From NCBI GenBank assembly GCA_009363875.1, contig CM018691.1:3348001-3412000 (forward strand): 64,000 nt of DNA. The letters run 5' to 3'. A program made the translations under genes and the position numbers. This DNA comes from Mikania micrantha (lineage: Eukaryota > Streptophyta > Magnoliopsida > Asterales > Asteraceae). The notes under the pieces are model-generated. The model ran no database searches and had not been told where the DNA came from. It saw nothing but the letters and a program-made list of their open reading frames with translations. Numbering within the stretch: position 1 is the first letter of the stretch; every line of letters begins with the position of its first letter. Shown here one piece after another: positions 23,440-33,468 of this stretch.

Positions 23440-23914
23440 GTGAGTTTACGGCCCCTCTTTACTCTTTTTCAAACGCTTTTAAATAGGGGGAGAATACTAG
23501 TTGCATCGAGTCAAACATCTATTACTGTACAAACATTTTTGTGTATGCTGGTTTATTGGACAAACATTAAGTGTTGAACTCGTATTAAGTCCTCACAAAG
23601 TCTTACCGTTAATGTACGAACAACGTGGTAGATTTGGATGGATCCATTAGGGAATGACTAACCCCACGGGGCACTAAGTTGACTGGATGTCATAACCCGT
23701 GCAAATTCTGACCTAACTTGCTATGCATACGAGGTATAGCGGAGGCAAGGACAAACAAGTCTAGTTCGGTAGTGACGCACTGACACTTTGGGCCTAGGGC
23801 TCGGTACTAACATTTGATAAACAGCATGACACACTTTCATTACTATATGTATATCAAAACCTGTGAACTCACCAACCATTGTGTTGACACTTGTTTTCAA
23901 ACTTGTATTCTCAG
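23440..23914 (+). other. Candidate intron within W LTR
   Basis: Donor CACTAAG|GTGAGTTTACGGCCCC and acceptor TTGTATTCTCAG|GTAACT (475 nt), with the AACTCACCAACCATTGTG block near its 3' end. Matches the sites in the Y, Z and V LTRs. Confidence 0.45.
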
Positions 23915-24255
23915 GTAACTAGCAGACTACGGATAGCAGGAATGTACACGTTAAGAGACGAGCATTAGGAACCGCATGCATTCCTGTCATATTATTACAA
24001 AACAATTTCATTCATGTTTTGTATTGATACAATGTTTTGAACTGACGATTTACTTTTCCGCTGCATGTATTCAAACATATTATTCCGCTGCTATGACATA
24101 TTTTTCCGCTGCAAATTATTTTGTTATGTGTATGTGTCAAACTTGGATTTGTAAACGCATATAGAGGCGTTCTATATGACCTTGAGCTGTGATTCTGGAC
24201 ACGTCACATCCACGTGGACATACACCACGAGTGGGAATTTGGGGGTGTGACAGAC

Positions 24256-24267
24256 TGGTATCAGAGC
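24256..24267 (+). promoter_or_regulatory. W primer binding site
   Basis: TGGTATCAGAGC (tRNA-Met type), three bases after the 5' LTR. Confidence 0.95.
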
Positions 24268-24409
24268 CTTGGTTATAGAGAACTAGGTTTGCATATAGTA
24301 AGCTTAGACTATAGCCATTGCTCAACTTTAGACACTACACTTAGAACTTGCACATTGATGATATTATTGCTTATGTTAAACTATTACTTACTAACGTGAA
24401 ACTTACAGG

Positions 24410-25165
24410 ATGGCCGACAGCAACAGCAACGCTGACAGGAGCGCAGCTAGACCCACGGGCACAGATGATTTGGCTGCCGAGAGTCGGCGACGCGTCGATA
24501 GCATCGTAGCCCAGGTCGATGCCGAGATGGATCGGAGGGCTAGGGACTCAGCACGGGCTAGGTACTGGGGATGGCTACCCGCCATCATACAGAGCTGGAT
24601 CATAGAGGAGAGAGTACCACCTTACCGACATCCCGGCGACACCACTCCAGGCCACCGTTTACCACCACTCGGAGTGTCGACAGAGCAGGCGTTTGCGGCA
24701 CACGTGGCTTGCACACGACAGGTGATTCGGAAGAGTAGGGAACTAACTGATGAGTTCCGGACTCTTCGTGAGAGAAACGATCGTCTAGAAAGGCGAAACG
24801 ATCAGCTAGAGGAGCGCAACAACAGACTGGAAGCCCAGATGGAGGCTCTACGACTCCAAATGTCCCAACTACTGACCGAGCATGGACAGGTCGTCGACGT
24901 CGTGCAGGAACACGACGTGCGTATCACCGAGAATCGGACGGACATCACCGAGACTCAGGCCATGGTGCAGGCCAGTGATGCCATGCTTAATGCATGGGCT
25001 GCACAGTTTATTGAGGAGCCACCTCAGGAGGATGGTCCTGAATTCGAGGCCGAGGACCTCGAAGAAGAGGACCTTGATGAGGATCCTAATGAGGATCCGG
25101 AGGAGGATGATGATGACGGAGACGCTGCTAGCGATATCTCACACGTCTCTATGGATTCGGATTAG
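24410..25165 (+). CDS. W extra ORF upstream of gag: coiled-coil, acidic-tailed protein
   Basis: 251 residues from an ATG that directly follows an acceptor-like cttacag. Residues 1-50 are polar with Arg-rich stretches. Residues 51-72 are aromatic/hydrophobic (RYWGWLPAIIQSWIIEERV). Residues about 106-188 form a long heptad-patterned coiled coil rich in Arg, Glu, Leu and Asn. Residues 202-251 are strongly acidic (Asp/Glu runs) and end in a Ser-rich tail. No zinc knuckle, protease or polymerase motif is present, and I recognise no family. The frame is uninterrupted, while pol of the same copy has two stops. Extra ORFs in plant gypsy elements are known to me mainly in Ogre/Retand-type elements, so one in a Tekay-like chromovirus is unusual. 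Possible roles (oligomerising accessory, chromatin or RNA-export factor) are speculation. Confidence 0.75.
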   Translation: MADSNSNADRSAARPTGTDDLAAESRRRVDSIVAQVDAEMDRRARDSARARYWGWLPAIIQSWIIEERVPPYRHPGDTTPGHRLPPLGVSTEQAFAAHVACTRQVIRKSRELTDEFRTLRERNDRLERRNDQLEERNNRLEAQMEALRLQMSQLLTEHGQVVDVVQEHDVRITENRTDITETQAMVQASDAMLNAWAAQFIEEPPQEDGPEFEAEDLEEEDLDEDPNEDPEEDDDDGDAASDISHVSMDSD

Positions 25166-25446
25166 AGGACTGTTGTATTTTGTATTTTCTTATTTTGGCC
25201 TAGACGAGCGGGATGTGCTCGAAAAAAACTTATTATGTATTTCCTTTAGAAATCATTGTACTTCAAGCTTATTATTAATGAGAACTATGTTTTGTCTTAC
25301 TTATTACATGTTGACCATGATTGCTTGATAACATAACCTCTGACTTGACAGCTAACATGACATCTGATCTGACATCTGACATGACATTTGACTAACACTC
25401 TAACATGTGCTGATTAAAACTCTATCCCTTATGTATAGAACCATAC
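25166..25446 (+). other. Spacer between extra ORF and gag
   Basis: Non-coding, with repeated tgacatctgacatgaca motifs. It ends with ctaacatgtgctgattaaaac and an acceptor-like atgtatag (to 25438), eight bases before the gag ATG. Splicing to this site could give a gag mRNA that lacks the upstream ORF. Confidence 0.4.
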
Positions 25447-27049
25447 ATGGCGGGAAGAGGACCGTACGCGCGTCCTGCTAAACGGACACTAGATGCCGCT
25501 GTGATAAAAATGATGGTTGACCGTCGGGTCAACAAAGCAATCGCTGACTACGAAGCCAGTCGCCAGCATAGCGAAACTAGCGGAAACAACAACGGTACTA
25601 ACACTTGCCTGACGCGACTAATATAGTGTAGCTAACACAATACTAACACACGACACTGGTTTCTGACAAACAGGGTCAAACAGCAGCAACGGGAAAGGAT
25701 GTTCCTTTAAATCTTTCCTAAACTGCCACCCACACAAGTTCAAGGGAACTGAGGGAGCTGTCGGAATGCTCCGCTGGGTGGAGAAAGTGGAGTCTGTATT
25801 CGCCATGTGCGAATGTGCTGAAGAGAACCGGGTGAAGTTCGCAACTGGTACACTGGAAGGACCAGCACTCACATGGTGGAATACCCATGTACAAACCCTG
25901 GGGTTGGACGGTGCCAACTCCATGCCATGGGCTGATTTCACCAGACTACTGCAGGAGGAGTATTGCCCTCGTGATGAGATTCGGAAACTGGAAGCCGAAT
26001 TCTGGGTACACAAAATGGTGGGATCTGAGATCGAGCAATATTGCACTCGATTTCATGAGCTATGTAAGTTATGCCCGGCAATGGTGACGCCGGAATACAA
26101 GAAGATCGAGCAGTTCATCAGCGGGCTGCCCGAACAAATCCAAAGCATGGTGACTGCTTCTGATCTCACCACCATCCAACCACTGATCCGACTGTCCCAC
26201 AAACTAACCGACCAAGCGGTAGCACAAGGCAAGCTACCCAAACGAGGCGAACATCTGAAGCCTCAAGAAAGCCAGAAGAGGAAATGGGAACCCAGCCACC
26301 ACCAATCTCATCAACCTCAGCAACAACAAAGATCTGCACCAGCCAGAGCCTTTACTGCCACTCAACCCGACGACAAGGGGAAGGGTGTGTACCAAGGGAA
26401 ATACCCCTTGTGTAACCGGTGTTCATACCATCACCTCGGGCAATGCGAACGATACCGTTGCCTGAAGTGCGGAAGGCATGGCCATATGGCCAAAGATTGC
26501 AGATCAAGATTTCCAACCAACAACAGCAACCCCAACCACAACCAGAACAACAACCAGAACACCTCCAGAGGGTGTTATGAATGTGGAAAACCAGGCCACA
26601 TGAGGAGGGATTGCCCTCAATTGAAGAAGGCCGGAGGAGGAGCGGCCAAGGGGAGAGCATTTGTGATTGGCTCGGGAGAAGCCAAGGACGATCCTAACAT
26701 CGTAACCGGTACGTTTCTTTTAAATAATGTCTATGCTAGCATATTATTTGATACCGGTGCCGATAGGAGCTTTATATCTAGTGAGTTTAGCAAATTACTA
26801 GATATTACCCCAACACCACTAGACTACAAGTATACCGTAGAGCTAGCCGACGGCAAGCTAATTGAAACACAACACATCTTTCGAGGATGCGTCATGGTAT
26901 TGGCGGATCATGAACTCGAAATCAATTTGATGCCGGTGACTCTCGGAAGCTTTGATGTGGTCGTTGGAATGGATTGGTTATCCGCTAACCAAGCTGAGAT
27001 CGTATGCAACGAGAAGATCGTACGAGTGACGTTGCAGAACGGAGAATAG
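25447..27049 (+). CDS. W Gag-protease, spliced
   Basis: Exon 1 is 25447-25594 (49 codons plus one base); exon 2 is 25674-27049; 507 residues in all. Exon 2 holds the capsid-type retrotransposon Gag domain (LEGPALTWWN...MPWADFTRLLQEEYCP), two CCHC zinc knuckles (CLKCGRHGHMAKDC from 26459 and CYECGKPGHMRRDC from 26573) and an aspartic protease with DTGA at 26750-26761 and the later GMDWLS block. Joined exons align without gap problems to the single-exon Z Gag (ETSGNNN|GSNSSNGKGCSFKSF versus ETSGNTGTKSDCSYKSF). Without splicing the frame stops at 25624-25626. The frame ends at TAG 27047-27049, yet protease-to-RT sequence continues in the same frame, so this TAG interrupts an original Gag-Pol frame. 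Confidence 0.82.
25595..25673 (+). other. 79-nt intron inside W gag
   Basis: Donor AACG|GTACTAAC, acceptor TTTCTGACAAACAG|GG, perfect branch-point consensus TACTAAC at 25641-25647, 27 nt before the acceptor. Its length is not a multiple of three and it contains an in-frame stop. Confidence 0.7.
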
Positions 27050-28714
27050 ATCTCGATTCAGGGGGAAAGGCGGGGAGTACCTCTGAACATCATATCATGC
27101 ATGAAGGCGAACAAGTACCTACAAAAGGGATACACTGCCATACTAGCCCTCATCGCCGAGCAACCCAAGAAAGAGAGGAAGATTGAGGACATCGCCGTAG
27201 TCCGCGATTTTCCCGAAGTGTTTCCCGAGGATCTACCTGGATTGCCTCCGAAACGACAAGTCGAGTTTCAGATAGACCTTACACCTGGAGCAGCACCGAT
27301 TGCCAAAGCTCCATACCGACTAGCACCGACTGAGATGCAGGAACTGTCTAACCAGTTGCAGGAACTGTTAGACAAGGGATTTATCAGACCAAGCTTCTCA
27401 CCTTGGGGAGCACCGGTCCTGTTTGTGAAGAAGAAAGACGGATCATTCCGTATGTGTATTGACTACAGGGAGTTGAATAAGGTAACGATCAAGAACCGAT
27501 ACCCGTTGCCGCGAATAGATGACTTGTTCGATCAATTGCAAGGATCAAGCTACTATTCAAAGATCGATTTAAGATCGGGTTACCATCAATTAAGGATACA
27601 GGAAGATGATATTCCTAAGACTGCCTTTAGGACTCGATATGGACACTACGAATTTTTGGTTATGCCCTTTGGACTGACCAACGCACCAGCAGTATTCATG
27701 GATCTCATGAATAGAGTGTGCAAGCCCTATCTTGACAAATTCGTGATAGTATTCATTGACGACATCCTGATCTACTCGAAGAATCGGGAAGAACATGCTG
27801 AGCATTTGAGGCTAGTCTTAGAGCTATTAAAGAAAGAGCAGTTGTACGCCAAGCTTTCAAAATGCGACTTTTGGATACGCGAAGTCCAATTCCTTGGACA
27901 CGTGGTTAATGAGCAGGGAATACACGTAGACCCAGCCAAGATTGAAGCAATTAAGAACTGGGAAGCACCCAAGACTCCTACTGAGGTGCGACAATTCCTA
28001 GGTCTGGCCGGGTACTACCGAAGATTCATTGAAGGGTTCTCGAAGATTGCTCAATCACTGACATCCCTGACTCATAAAGACAAAAAGTTCGATTGGGGAG
28101 ACAAACAAGAAGCTGCTTTCAACCTGTTGAAACAGAAACTATGCACTGCACCCATCCTATCCTTACCGGAAGGATGTGATGACTTCGTGGTGTATTGCGA
28201 CGCCTCGAAACAGGGACTCGGTTGTGTGCTGATGCAACGCGAGAAAGTGATAGCATACGCTTCACGTCAACTGAAGGTGCATGAGAAGAATTACACGACT
28301 CATGACCTTGAGTTGGGAGCCGTGGTGTTTGCCTTGAAGATCTGGCGACACTACTTGTACGGCACAAAGTGCACTATCTTTACCGATCATAAGAGCCTAC
28401 AACACATCTTCGACCAGAAAGAGTTGAACATGAGACAACGAAGATGGGTCGAGCTTATCGGCGATTATGATTGCGCTATCAAGTATCATCCAGGCAAAGC
28501 CAATGTAGTGGCCGACGCGCTGAGCCGAAAGGAAACAACAAAACGCGTGCGTGCCCTACAACTCACGATCCATTCTGAACTACCGAATCAAATTCGGATA
28601 GCACAACAGGAAGCTCTGAAAACTGAAAACCTTACTCTTGAAGCCATGCGTGGCATGGATAAACAAATAAAGGCAAAAGACGACGGAGCTTACTATTTAA
28701 CGGATCGAATCTAG
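27050..28714 (+). CDS. W Pol part 1: reverse transcriptase and RNase H
   Basis: In frame with gag after TAG 27047-27049; the first Met is at 27101. RT motifs: DFPEVFPEDLPGLPP, APYRLAPTEMQEL, FVKKKDGSFRMCIDYRELN, DLRSGYHQLRI and the catalytic box VFIDDILIYSK (near 27751-27783), all intact. RNase H follows with YCDASKQGLG, HDLELGAVVFALK, TDHKSLQHIF and VADALSRK. The frame stops at TAG 28712-28714, within the linker before integrase, where relatives have Trp. Continuity beyond this stop shows a single substitution rather than a true domain end. RT and RNase H would copy RNA into DNA in the particle, but need read-through, or expression from an intact relative, to be made. Confidence 0.9.
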   Translation: MSIQGERRGVPLNIISCMKANKYLQKGYTAILALIAEQPKKERKIEDIAVVRDFPEVFPEDLPGLPPKRQVEFQIDLTPGAAPIAKAPYRLAPTEMQELSNQLQELLDKGFIRPSFSPWGAPVLFVKKKDGSFRMCIDYRELNKVTIKNRYPLPRIDDLFDQLQGSSYYSKIDLRSGYHQLRIQEDDIPKTAFRTRYGHYEFLVMPFGLTNAPAVFMDLMNRVCKPYLDKFVIVFIDDILIYSKNREEHAEHLRLVLELLKKEQLYAKLSKCDFWIREVQFLGHVVNEQGIHVDPAKIEAIKNWEAPKTPTEVRQFLGLAGYYRRFIEGFSKIAQSLTSLTHKDKKFDWGDKQEAAFNLLKQKLCTAPILSLPEGCDDFVVYCDASKQGLGCVLMQREKVIAYASRQLKVHEKNYTTHDLELGAVVFALKIWRHYLYGTKCTIFTDHKSLQHIFDQKELNMRQRRWVELIGDYDCAIKYHPGKANVVADALSRKETTKRVRALQLTIHSELPNQIRIAQQEALKTENLTLEAMRGMDKQIKAKDDGAYYLTDRI

Positions 28715-30034
28715 ATTCCACGCTACGGAGGATTGAGAGAAGTAGTGATGGACGAAGCTCACAAGAGCCGGTATTCCGTACATCCGGGCTCTGACAAGAT
28801 GTATCACGATTTGAAGACAACCTATTGGTGGCCAAACATGAAAGCTGAGATAGCAACTTACGTAAGTAAGTGTTTAACGTGCTCAAAAGTCAAAGTTGAG
28901 TACCAGAAGCCATCAGGGTTACTTCAACAACCGGAATTACCAATGTGGAAATGGGAACAGATTTCCATGGACTTCATCACTAAACTGCCTAAGACGGCAA
29001 GTGGATGCGATACCATCTGGGTTATCGTATACCGACTGACGAAGTCTGCTCATTTCCTACCCATTAAAGAGACTGACAAGCTAGACAAACTCACTCGGAT
29101 TTATTTGAAGGAAGTGGTCACTCGACATGGAGTGCCAATCTCAATCATATCTGATCGCGACAGTCGATTCACGTCGCATTTCTGGAAGTCCTTGCATAAG
29201 GCTTTGGGCACGAGATTGGACATGAGTACCGCTTACCACCCGCAGACGGACGGGCAAAGTGAGCGAACGATACAGACACTGGAAGACATGCTCCGGGCAT
29301 GTGTCATTGACTTTGGTAGTAGCTGGGAATCTCACCTACCGTTAGTTGAGTTCTCATATAACAATAGCTACCACACTAGCATTCAAGCTGCACCATTCGA
29401 GGCACTTTACGGACGTAAGTGTCGATCACCCATCTGCTGGGCGGAAGTTGGAGACAGCCAACTGACTGGTCCAGAACTGGTGCACGAGACAACTGAGAAG
29501 ATCGTGCAAATACACAAACGAATGGCAGCAGCTCGGGACAGACAGAAAAGCTATGCCGACAAGCGACGCAAACCGTTGGAGTTCCAAGTGGGGGACAAAG
29601 TGTTGCTCAAGGTCTCGCCCTGGAAAGGTGTCATTCGGTTTGGCAAACGAGGAAAGTTGAACCCTCGTTACATCGGACCTTTCGAGATTACAAAACGAAT
29701 AGGCCCTGTAGCCTACGAACTGAACCTGCCGGTTGAACTGAGCAGCGTACACAACGTATTCCACATCTCGAACCTCAAGAAGTGCCTATCAGATGAAACA
29801 CTTGTTATTCCTCTCGAGGAAATACAAATCGACGAACAATTGAACTTTGTTGAGGAACCGGTGGAGATTATGGACCGGGAAACCAAGAAGCTCAAACTCA
29901 GTAAAATCCCGATTGTAAAAGTACGATGGAATTCGCGACGAGGACCGGAATTCACGTGGGAACGTGAGGACCAGATGAAACAAAAGTACCCACACCTGTT
30001 CGCGGAACAGACAAACACTAGCAACACGAGTTGA
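28715..30034 (+). CDS. W Pol part 2: integrase with chromodomain-like tail
   Basis: Same frame as RT, after one TAG. H2C2 zinc finger (HKSRYSVHPGSDKMYH ... CLTCSKVK), then the D,D-35-E core: Asp in MDFITKLP, Asp in IISDRDSRF, Glu in DGQSERTIQTLED. A GPF/Y-like module (YIGPFEITKRIGPVAY) and a C-terminal chromodomain-like segment (EPVEIMDRETKKLKLSKIPI...KVRWNSRRGPEFTW) follow and place it with chromoviruses. The usual conserved Asp in the VIxDRLTKSAH motif is Tyr here (IVYRLTKSAH). This is not the catalytic triad but is a notable change. The stop (TGA 30032-30034) overlaps the pre-PPT hairpin. Integrase inserts the cDNA; the chromodomain-like tail may steer it to heterochromatin. Confidence 0.9.
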   Translation: MPRYGGLREVVMDEAHKSRYSVHPGSDKMYHDLKTTYWWPNMKAEIATYVSKCLTCSKVKVEYQKPSGLLQQPELPMWKWEQISMDFITKLPKTASGCDTIWVIVYRLTKSAHFLPIKETDKLDKLTRIYLKEVVTRHGVPISIISDRDSRFTSHFWKSLHKALGTRLDMSTAYHPQTDGQSERTIQTLEDMLRACVIDFGSSWESHLPLVEFSYNNSYHTSIQAAPFEALYGRKCRSPICWAEVGDSQLTGPELVHETTEKIVQIHKRMAAARDRQKSYADKRRKPLEFQVGDKVLLKVSPWKGVIRFGKRGKLNPRYIGPFEITKRIGPVAYELNLPVELSSVHNVFHISNLKKCLSDETLVIPLEEIQIDEQLNFVEEPVEIMDRETKKLKLSKIPIVKVRWNSRRGPEFTWEREDQMKQKYPHLFAEQTNTSNTS

Positions 30035-30069
30035 ATTTCGGGACGAAATTCTTTCTAACATGGGGAGGA
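30033..30069 (+). promoter_or_regulatory. W pre-PPT hairpin and polypurine tract
   Basis: Hairpin GAATTTCG-GGA-CGAAATTC (30033-30051), then PPT catggggagga ending at 30069 against the LTR. Confidence 0.8.
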
Positions 30070-33065
30070 TGTGACACCCCGTAATTTCCAGGTCAGCATC
30101 TTATTTATTTAAATGATTATTTAAATGCATTATGTACACGTGGCACTAGAATTAGATTTATTTAGTGTGACACGTGGCACGACAGTACAAACACTGACAC
30201 ATGACTAGATAATTCGTGGAATTATCGACGAACAGCACACACGTGTCAAAACACACGAACGTTGGTGAACGTCTAACACATTGTGTAGCACAACACTCGA
30301 AACCTCACGAAACATTGTCACAAGTCAATTATGGCCGATAATTGACCAATAGAGTCCAAACGACACTCAAATGATGTTTTACAGTCGAGAAACGGGCAAG
30401 AATGGGCCAGAACAACAAAACAAGCTTATTGGGCTTGAAATTCAGGCCAGGCGGTACGCCTGACCCGGGATGCCCGCGACAGGCAATACGCGCGGATGAA
30501 ATATTAGCGCCTCGTCTGTCTGGATCCGCGCGTAACGTACCAACTTGCACAACCACGCCAGGCGATACGCCTGACCTCTCTGACAACTTAAAATCTTCTT
30601 GAGCAACACAAAATCCATCATTATCTCTATATCATCATTTTAGTCGACTCCAGACGCCATTACACGAGTTTCTCTTCCCTAGCACCTCTGTTACATGCAA
30701 AACACACACAAAGGAAGCCATTGAAGCCATTGTTGAGGTCCTTGAAGCCTTGGAAGCTTGAAGGAAGACGTTGGAAGCTTGACACCACCACCATCACTTC
30801 ACCTCTGCTCAAATCCGAGTCCCAGGAGCCTATAGAAGCTGCTAAGATCAACATCTCTCAGTTCTTGAGCTTTAGAGGTAGTTCTTGTGACTAAAACACT
30901 CATTTGCACATCACTACACACACATGCAAGTGTTGAATCTCACATGCAAGCACTAGAGTGCACATGCACGAATTTTCTTGATGATGAATCTGGGTTTGAG
31001 GATTAAACCACTGTTGATAATGATCTATGATGTTATTATCGAGTTTTATGATGATCTAAAATGATGGGTATGGACCATCTTACTTAAAATGATGTTTTGT
31101 GATGAGATATGGACATGCATGTATGATCTAAGGCATTTTAGATAGTCTTGTTGATGTTGAAATGATTCATGATGATGTATAAGTGTCCTTGCAAGATTAG
31201 ATTGTGATTAGGATGGTTAAAATGTGATTTGTAGACAAACTTGCCATTTTTAGTAACTTTTTAGTTACAAGTTGGTGATTTGGTGAAAATAATGAGCATG
31301 CATGTATGTAGAATTGTTGTTAGGATGATAATATGATGATTTGATTTGTTAGAAAGTGGTTTTGATGGTGTTTGTAGTCATACTTGTCATTGTTACTATT
31401 TTTAGTAACTTTTCTAGTTAGAATGTTGTTAAATGATAATTTGGGATGAGATGACATGATTAAATGGTGTTAAGTGGTTTATTATGATGATTGGTGATAT
31501 AAAAATTGGTTTAGAAATGTTAAATGGTCATTTCTATGCAAAATTAGAAAGTTACTATATTTAGTAACTTTATTTTTACAAAAACCAACTTATGAACGTT
31601 TTGAATGATTTGAGCTTGCTAAATGGCTTAATATGTTATAACATGATGATTAGATGCTAAGTTAGATGGTTTCCGATGTCACGTATGCTAAAAATGGAAA
31701 CTTTCCATTTTAGGAAACTTTTGTGCACTAACATGTTGTAAACGACTTATGTGAATCCGTATGATGATGTGCTATGTGTTAACATGATCCCGTAGGACTA
31801 TTGAACATGCTAGAACTATAAAACCGTCATGCTTTGTGAACTTTCTAAAAATGGAAACTTACTATAAATAGTAAGTTGTCCATAAACGCGACCTACGCGT
31901 TTTGCACACGACAAACACTTACACGATTGCTACACGAGTCACAAACCGTCACACGGTTCACCAACGGGTCGTTGACTTGACACGGTCAACTTTGGTCAAA
32001 CACGGTCAACTTCGGTCAAACATGGTCAAACACGGTCAATGTGGACCAACACGAGCAAACACGGTCATTGTGGACCGACACGGACAAACATGAACAACCA
32101 AGGGTTGTTGGACACAAACATGAGCACTAACACGAACACTAGCACGGTCACTTACACGAACTCACATACGGTATACGATATAGGTTGCCGGTGACCGAGA
32201 CGTGCTACTTGACGTTCAGGAGCTTACGCTTACACACTACTTCATCACTAAGGTGAGTTTACGGCCCCTCTTTACTCTTTTTCAAACGCTTTTAAATAGG
32301 GGGAGAATACTAGTTGCATCGAGTCAAACATCTATTACTGTACAAACATTTTTGTGTATGCTGGTTTATTGGACAAACATTAAGTGTTGAACTCGTATTA
32401 AGTCCTCACAAAGTCTTACCGTTAATGTACGAACAACGTGGTAGATTTGGATGGATCCATTAGGGAATGACTAACCCCACGGGGCACTAAGTTGACTGGA
32501 TGTCATAACCCGTGCAAATTCTGACCTAACTTGCTATGCATACGAGGTATAGCGGAGGCAAGGACAAACAAGTCTAGTTCGGTAGTGACGCACTGACACT
32601 TTGGGCCTAGGGCTCGGTACTAACATTTGATAAACAGCATGACACACTTTCATTACTATATGTATATCAAAACCTGTGAACTCACCAACCATTGTGTTGA
32701 CACTTGTTTTCAAACTTGTATTCTCAGGTAACTAGCAGACTACGGATAGCAGGAATGTACACGTTAAGAGACGAGCATTAGGAACCGCATGCATTCCTGT
32801 CATATTATTACAAAACAATTTCATTCATGTTTTGTATTGATACAATGTTTTGAACTGACGATTTACTTTTCCGCTGCATGTATTCAAACATATTATTCCG
32901 CTGCTATGACATATTTTTCCGCTGCAAATTATTTTGTTATGTGTATGTGTCAAACTTGGATTTGTAAACGCATATAGAGGCGTTCTATATGACCTTGAGC
33001 TGTGATTCTGGACACGTCACATCCACGTGGACATACACCACGAGTGGGAATTTGGGGGTGTGACA
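30070..33065 (+). repeat. W 3' LTR
   Basis: 2,996 bp, almost identical to 21257-24252, followed by target duplication ccagt. Confidence 0.95.
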
Positions 33066-33432
33066 CCAGTTATCATTCCAGATCATTAAACCTTCAAATC
33101 TATTCGTACAGATCGTCACCTATACGAATAGTTCGTCTGTTTAACATTCTGTAACAACAACTGTTATGGTTTTGTTCTGTTTATCCTCGCATATGTTTAT
33201 ACAACCTGGTATCAAATCACACATTTGTTTACTTGTTCATTGTTGTCTGATGTGTTTCTGACTATTAAACCCTAAGGTTTTAAATTAGATTTCAGACAAT
33301 CACGTATTAGTTTAGTGTTAATCCTCTTGTGTACATAGTATTAACATAGCCTCGCGTAGCGTGTACCTGAGTTACTGTGCACTTCACTGTGCCAATTACT
33401 GTTCCGGTGACGGTTCCGGCACAGATGTTACA

Positions 33433-33468
33433 GTCTCCCCTTGTTAAAGAAATTTCGTCCCGAAATTT
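33433..33468 (-). promoter_or_regulatory. Z polypurine tract and hairpin, interior 1
   Basis: Minus-strand AACAAGGGGAGAC directly before the LTR, preceded by AAATTTCG-GGA-CGAAATTT (33450-33468). Copy in interior 2 at 52968-53003. Confidence 0.85.

Larger units (their letters stand above)
21257..24252 (+). repeat. W 5' LTR
   Basis: Starts TGTGACACCCCG and ends GGGTGTGACA. Holds a W-box array (23158-23228), a possible TATA (tataaata, 23050-23057) and a candidate LTR intron (23440-23914). Confidence 0.95.
21252..33070 (+). mobile_element. Element W: Ty3/gypsy chromovirus-type retrotransposon with extra ORF
   Basis: Element 21257-33065 (11,809 bp), target duplication ccagt (21252-21256, 33066-33070); the joined flanks match the uninterrupted Z LTR at 52600-52620. 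LTRs 21257-24252 and 30070-33065 are both 2,996 bp; the only difference I noticed is g at 21692 versus t at 30505. Interior order: PBS, extra ORF, gag-protease with an intron, RT-RNase H, integrase with C-terminal chromodomain-like region, hairpin, PPT. Domain order RT-RH-IN is Ty3/gypsy; the IN tail fits the Tekay-type chromoviruses. Confidence 0.95.
16468..33432 (-). repeat. Z left LTR (interrupted by W)
   Basis: Net 5,151 bp. In the sense direction it holds a TATA box (20806-20813), a CGAATG-rich block (about 20130-20440), a GGCCCA-rich block (19140-20060), a candidate LTR intron (18735 down to 16833), TTGAC/GTCAA repeats and a conserved hairpin module (17079-17103). W is inserted at ccagt (21252-21256). 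Confidence 0.9.

Noticed and set aside
24882..25328. 148-residue Arg/Met-rich ORF
   Set aside because: It is a shifted-frame shadow of the W extra ORF's acidic tail.
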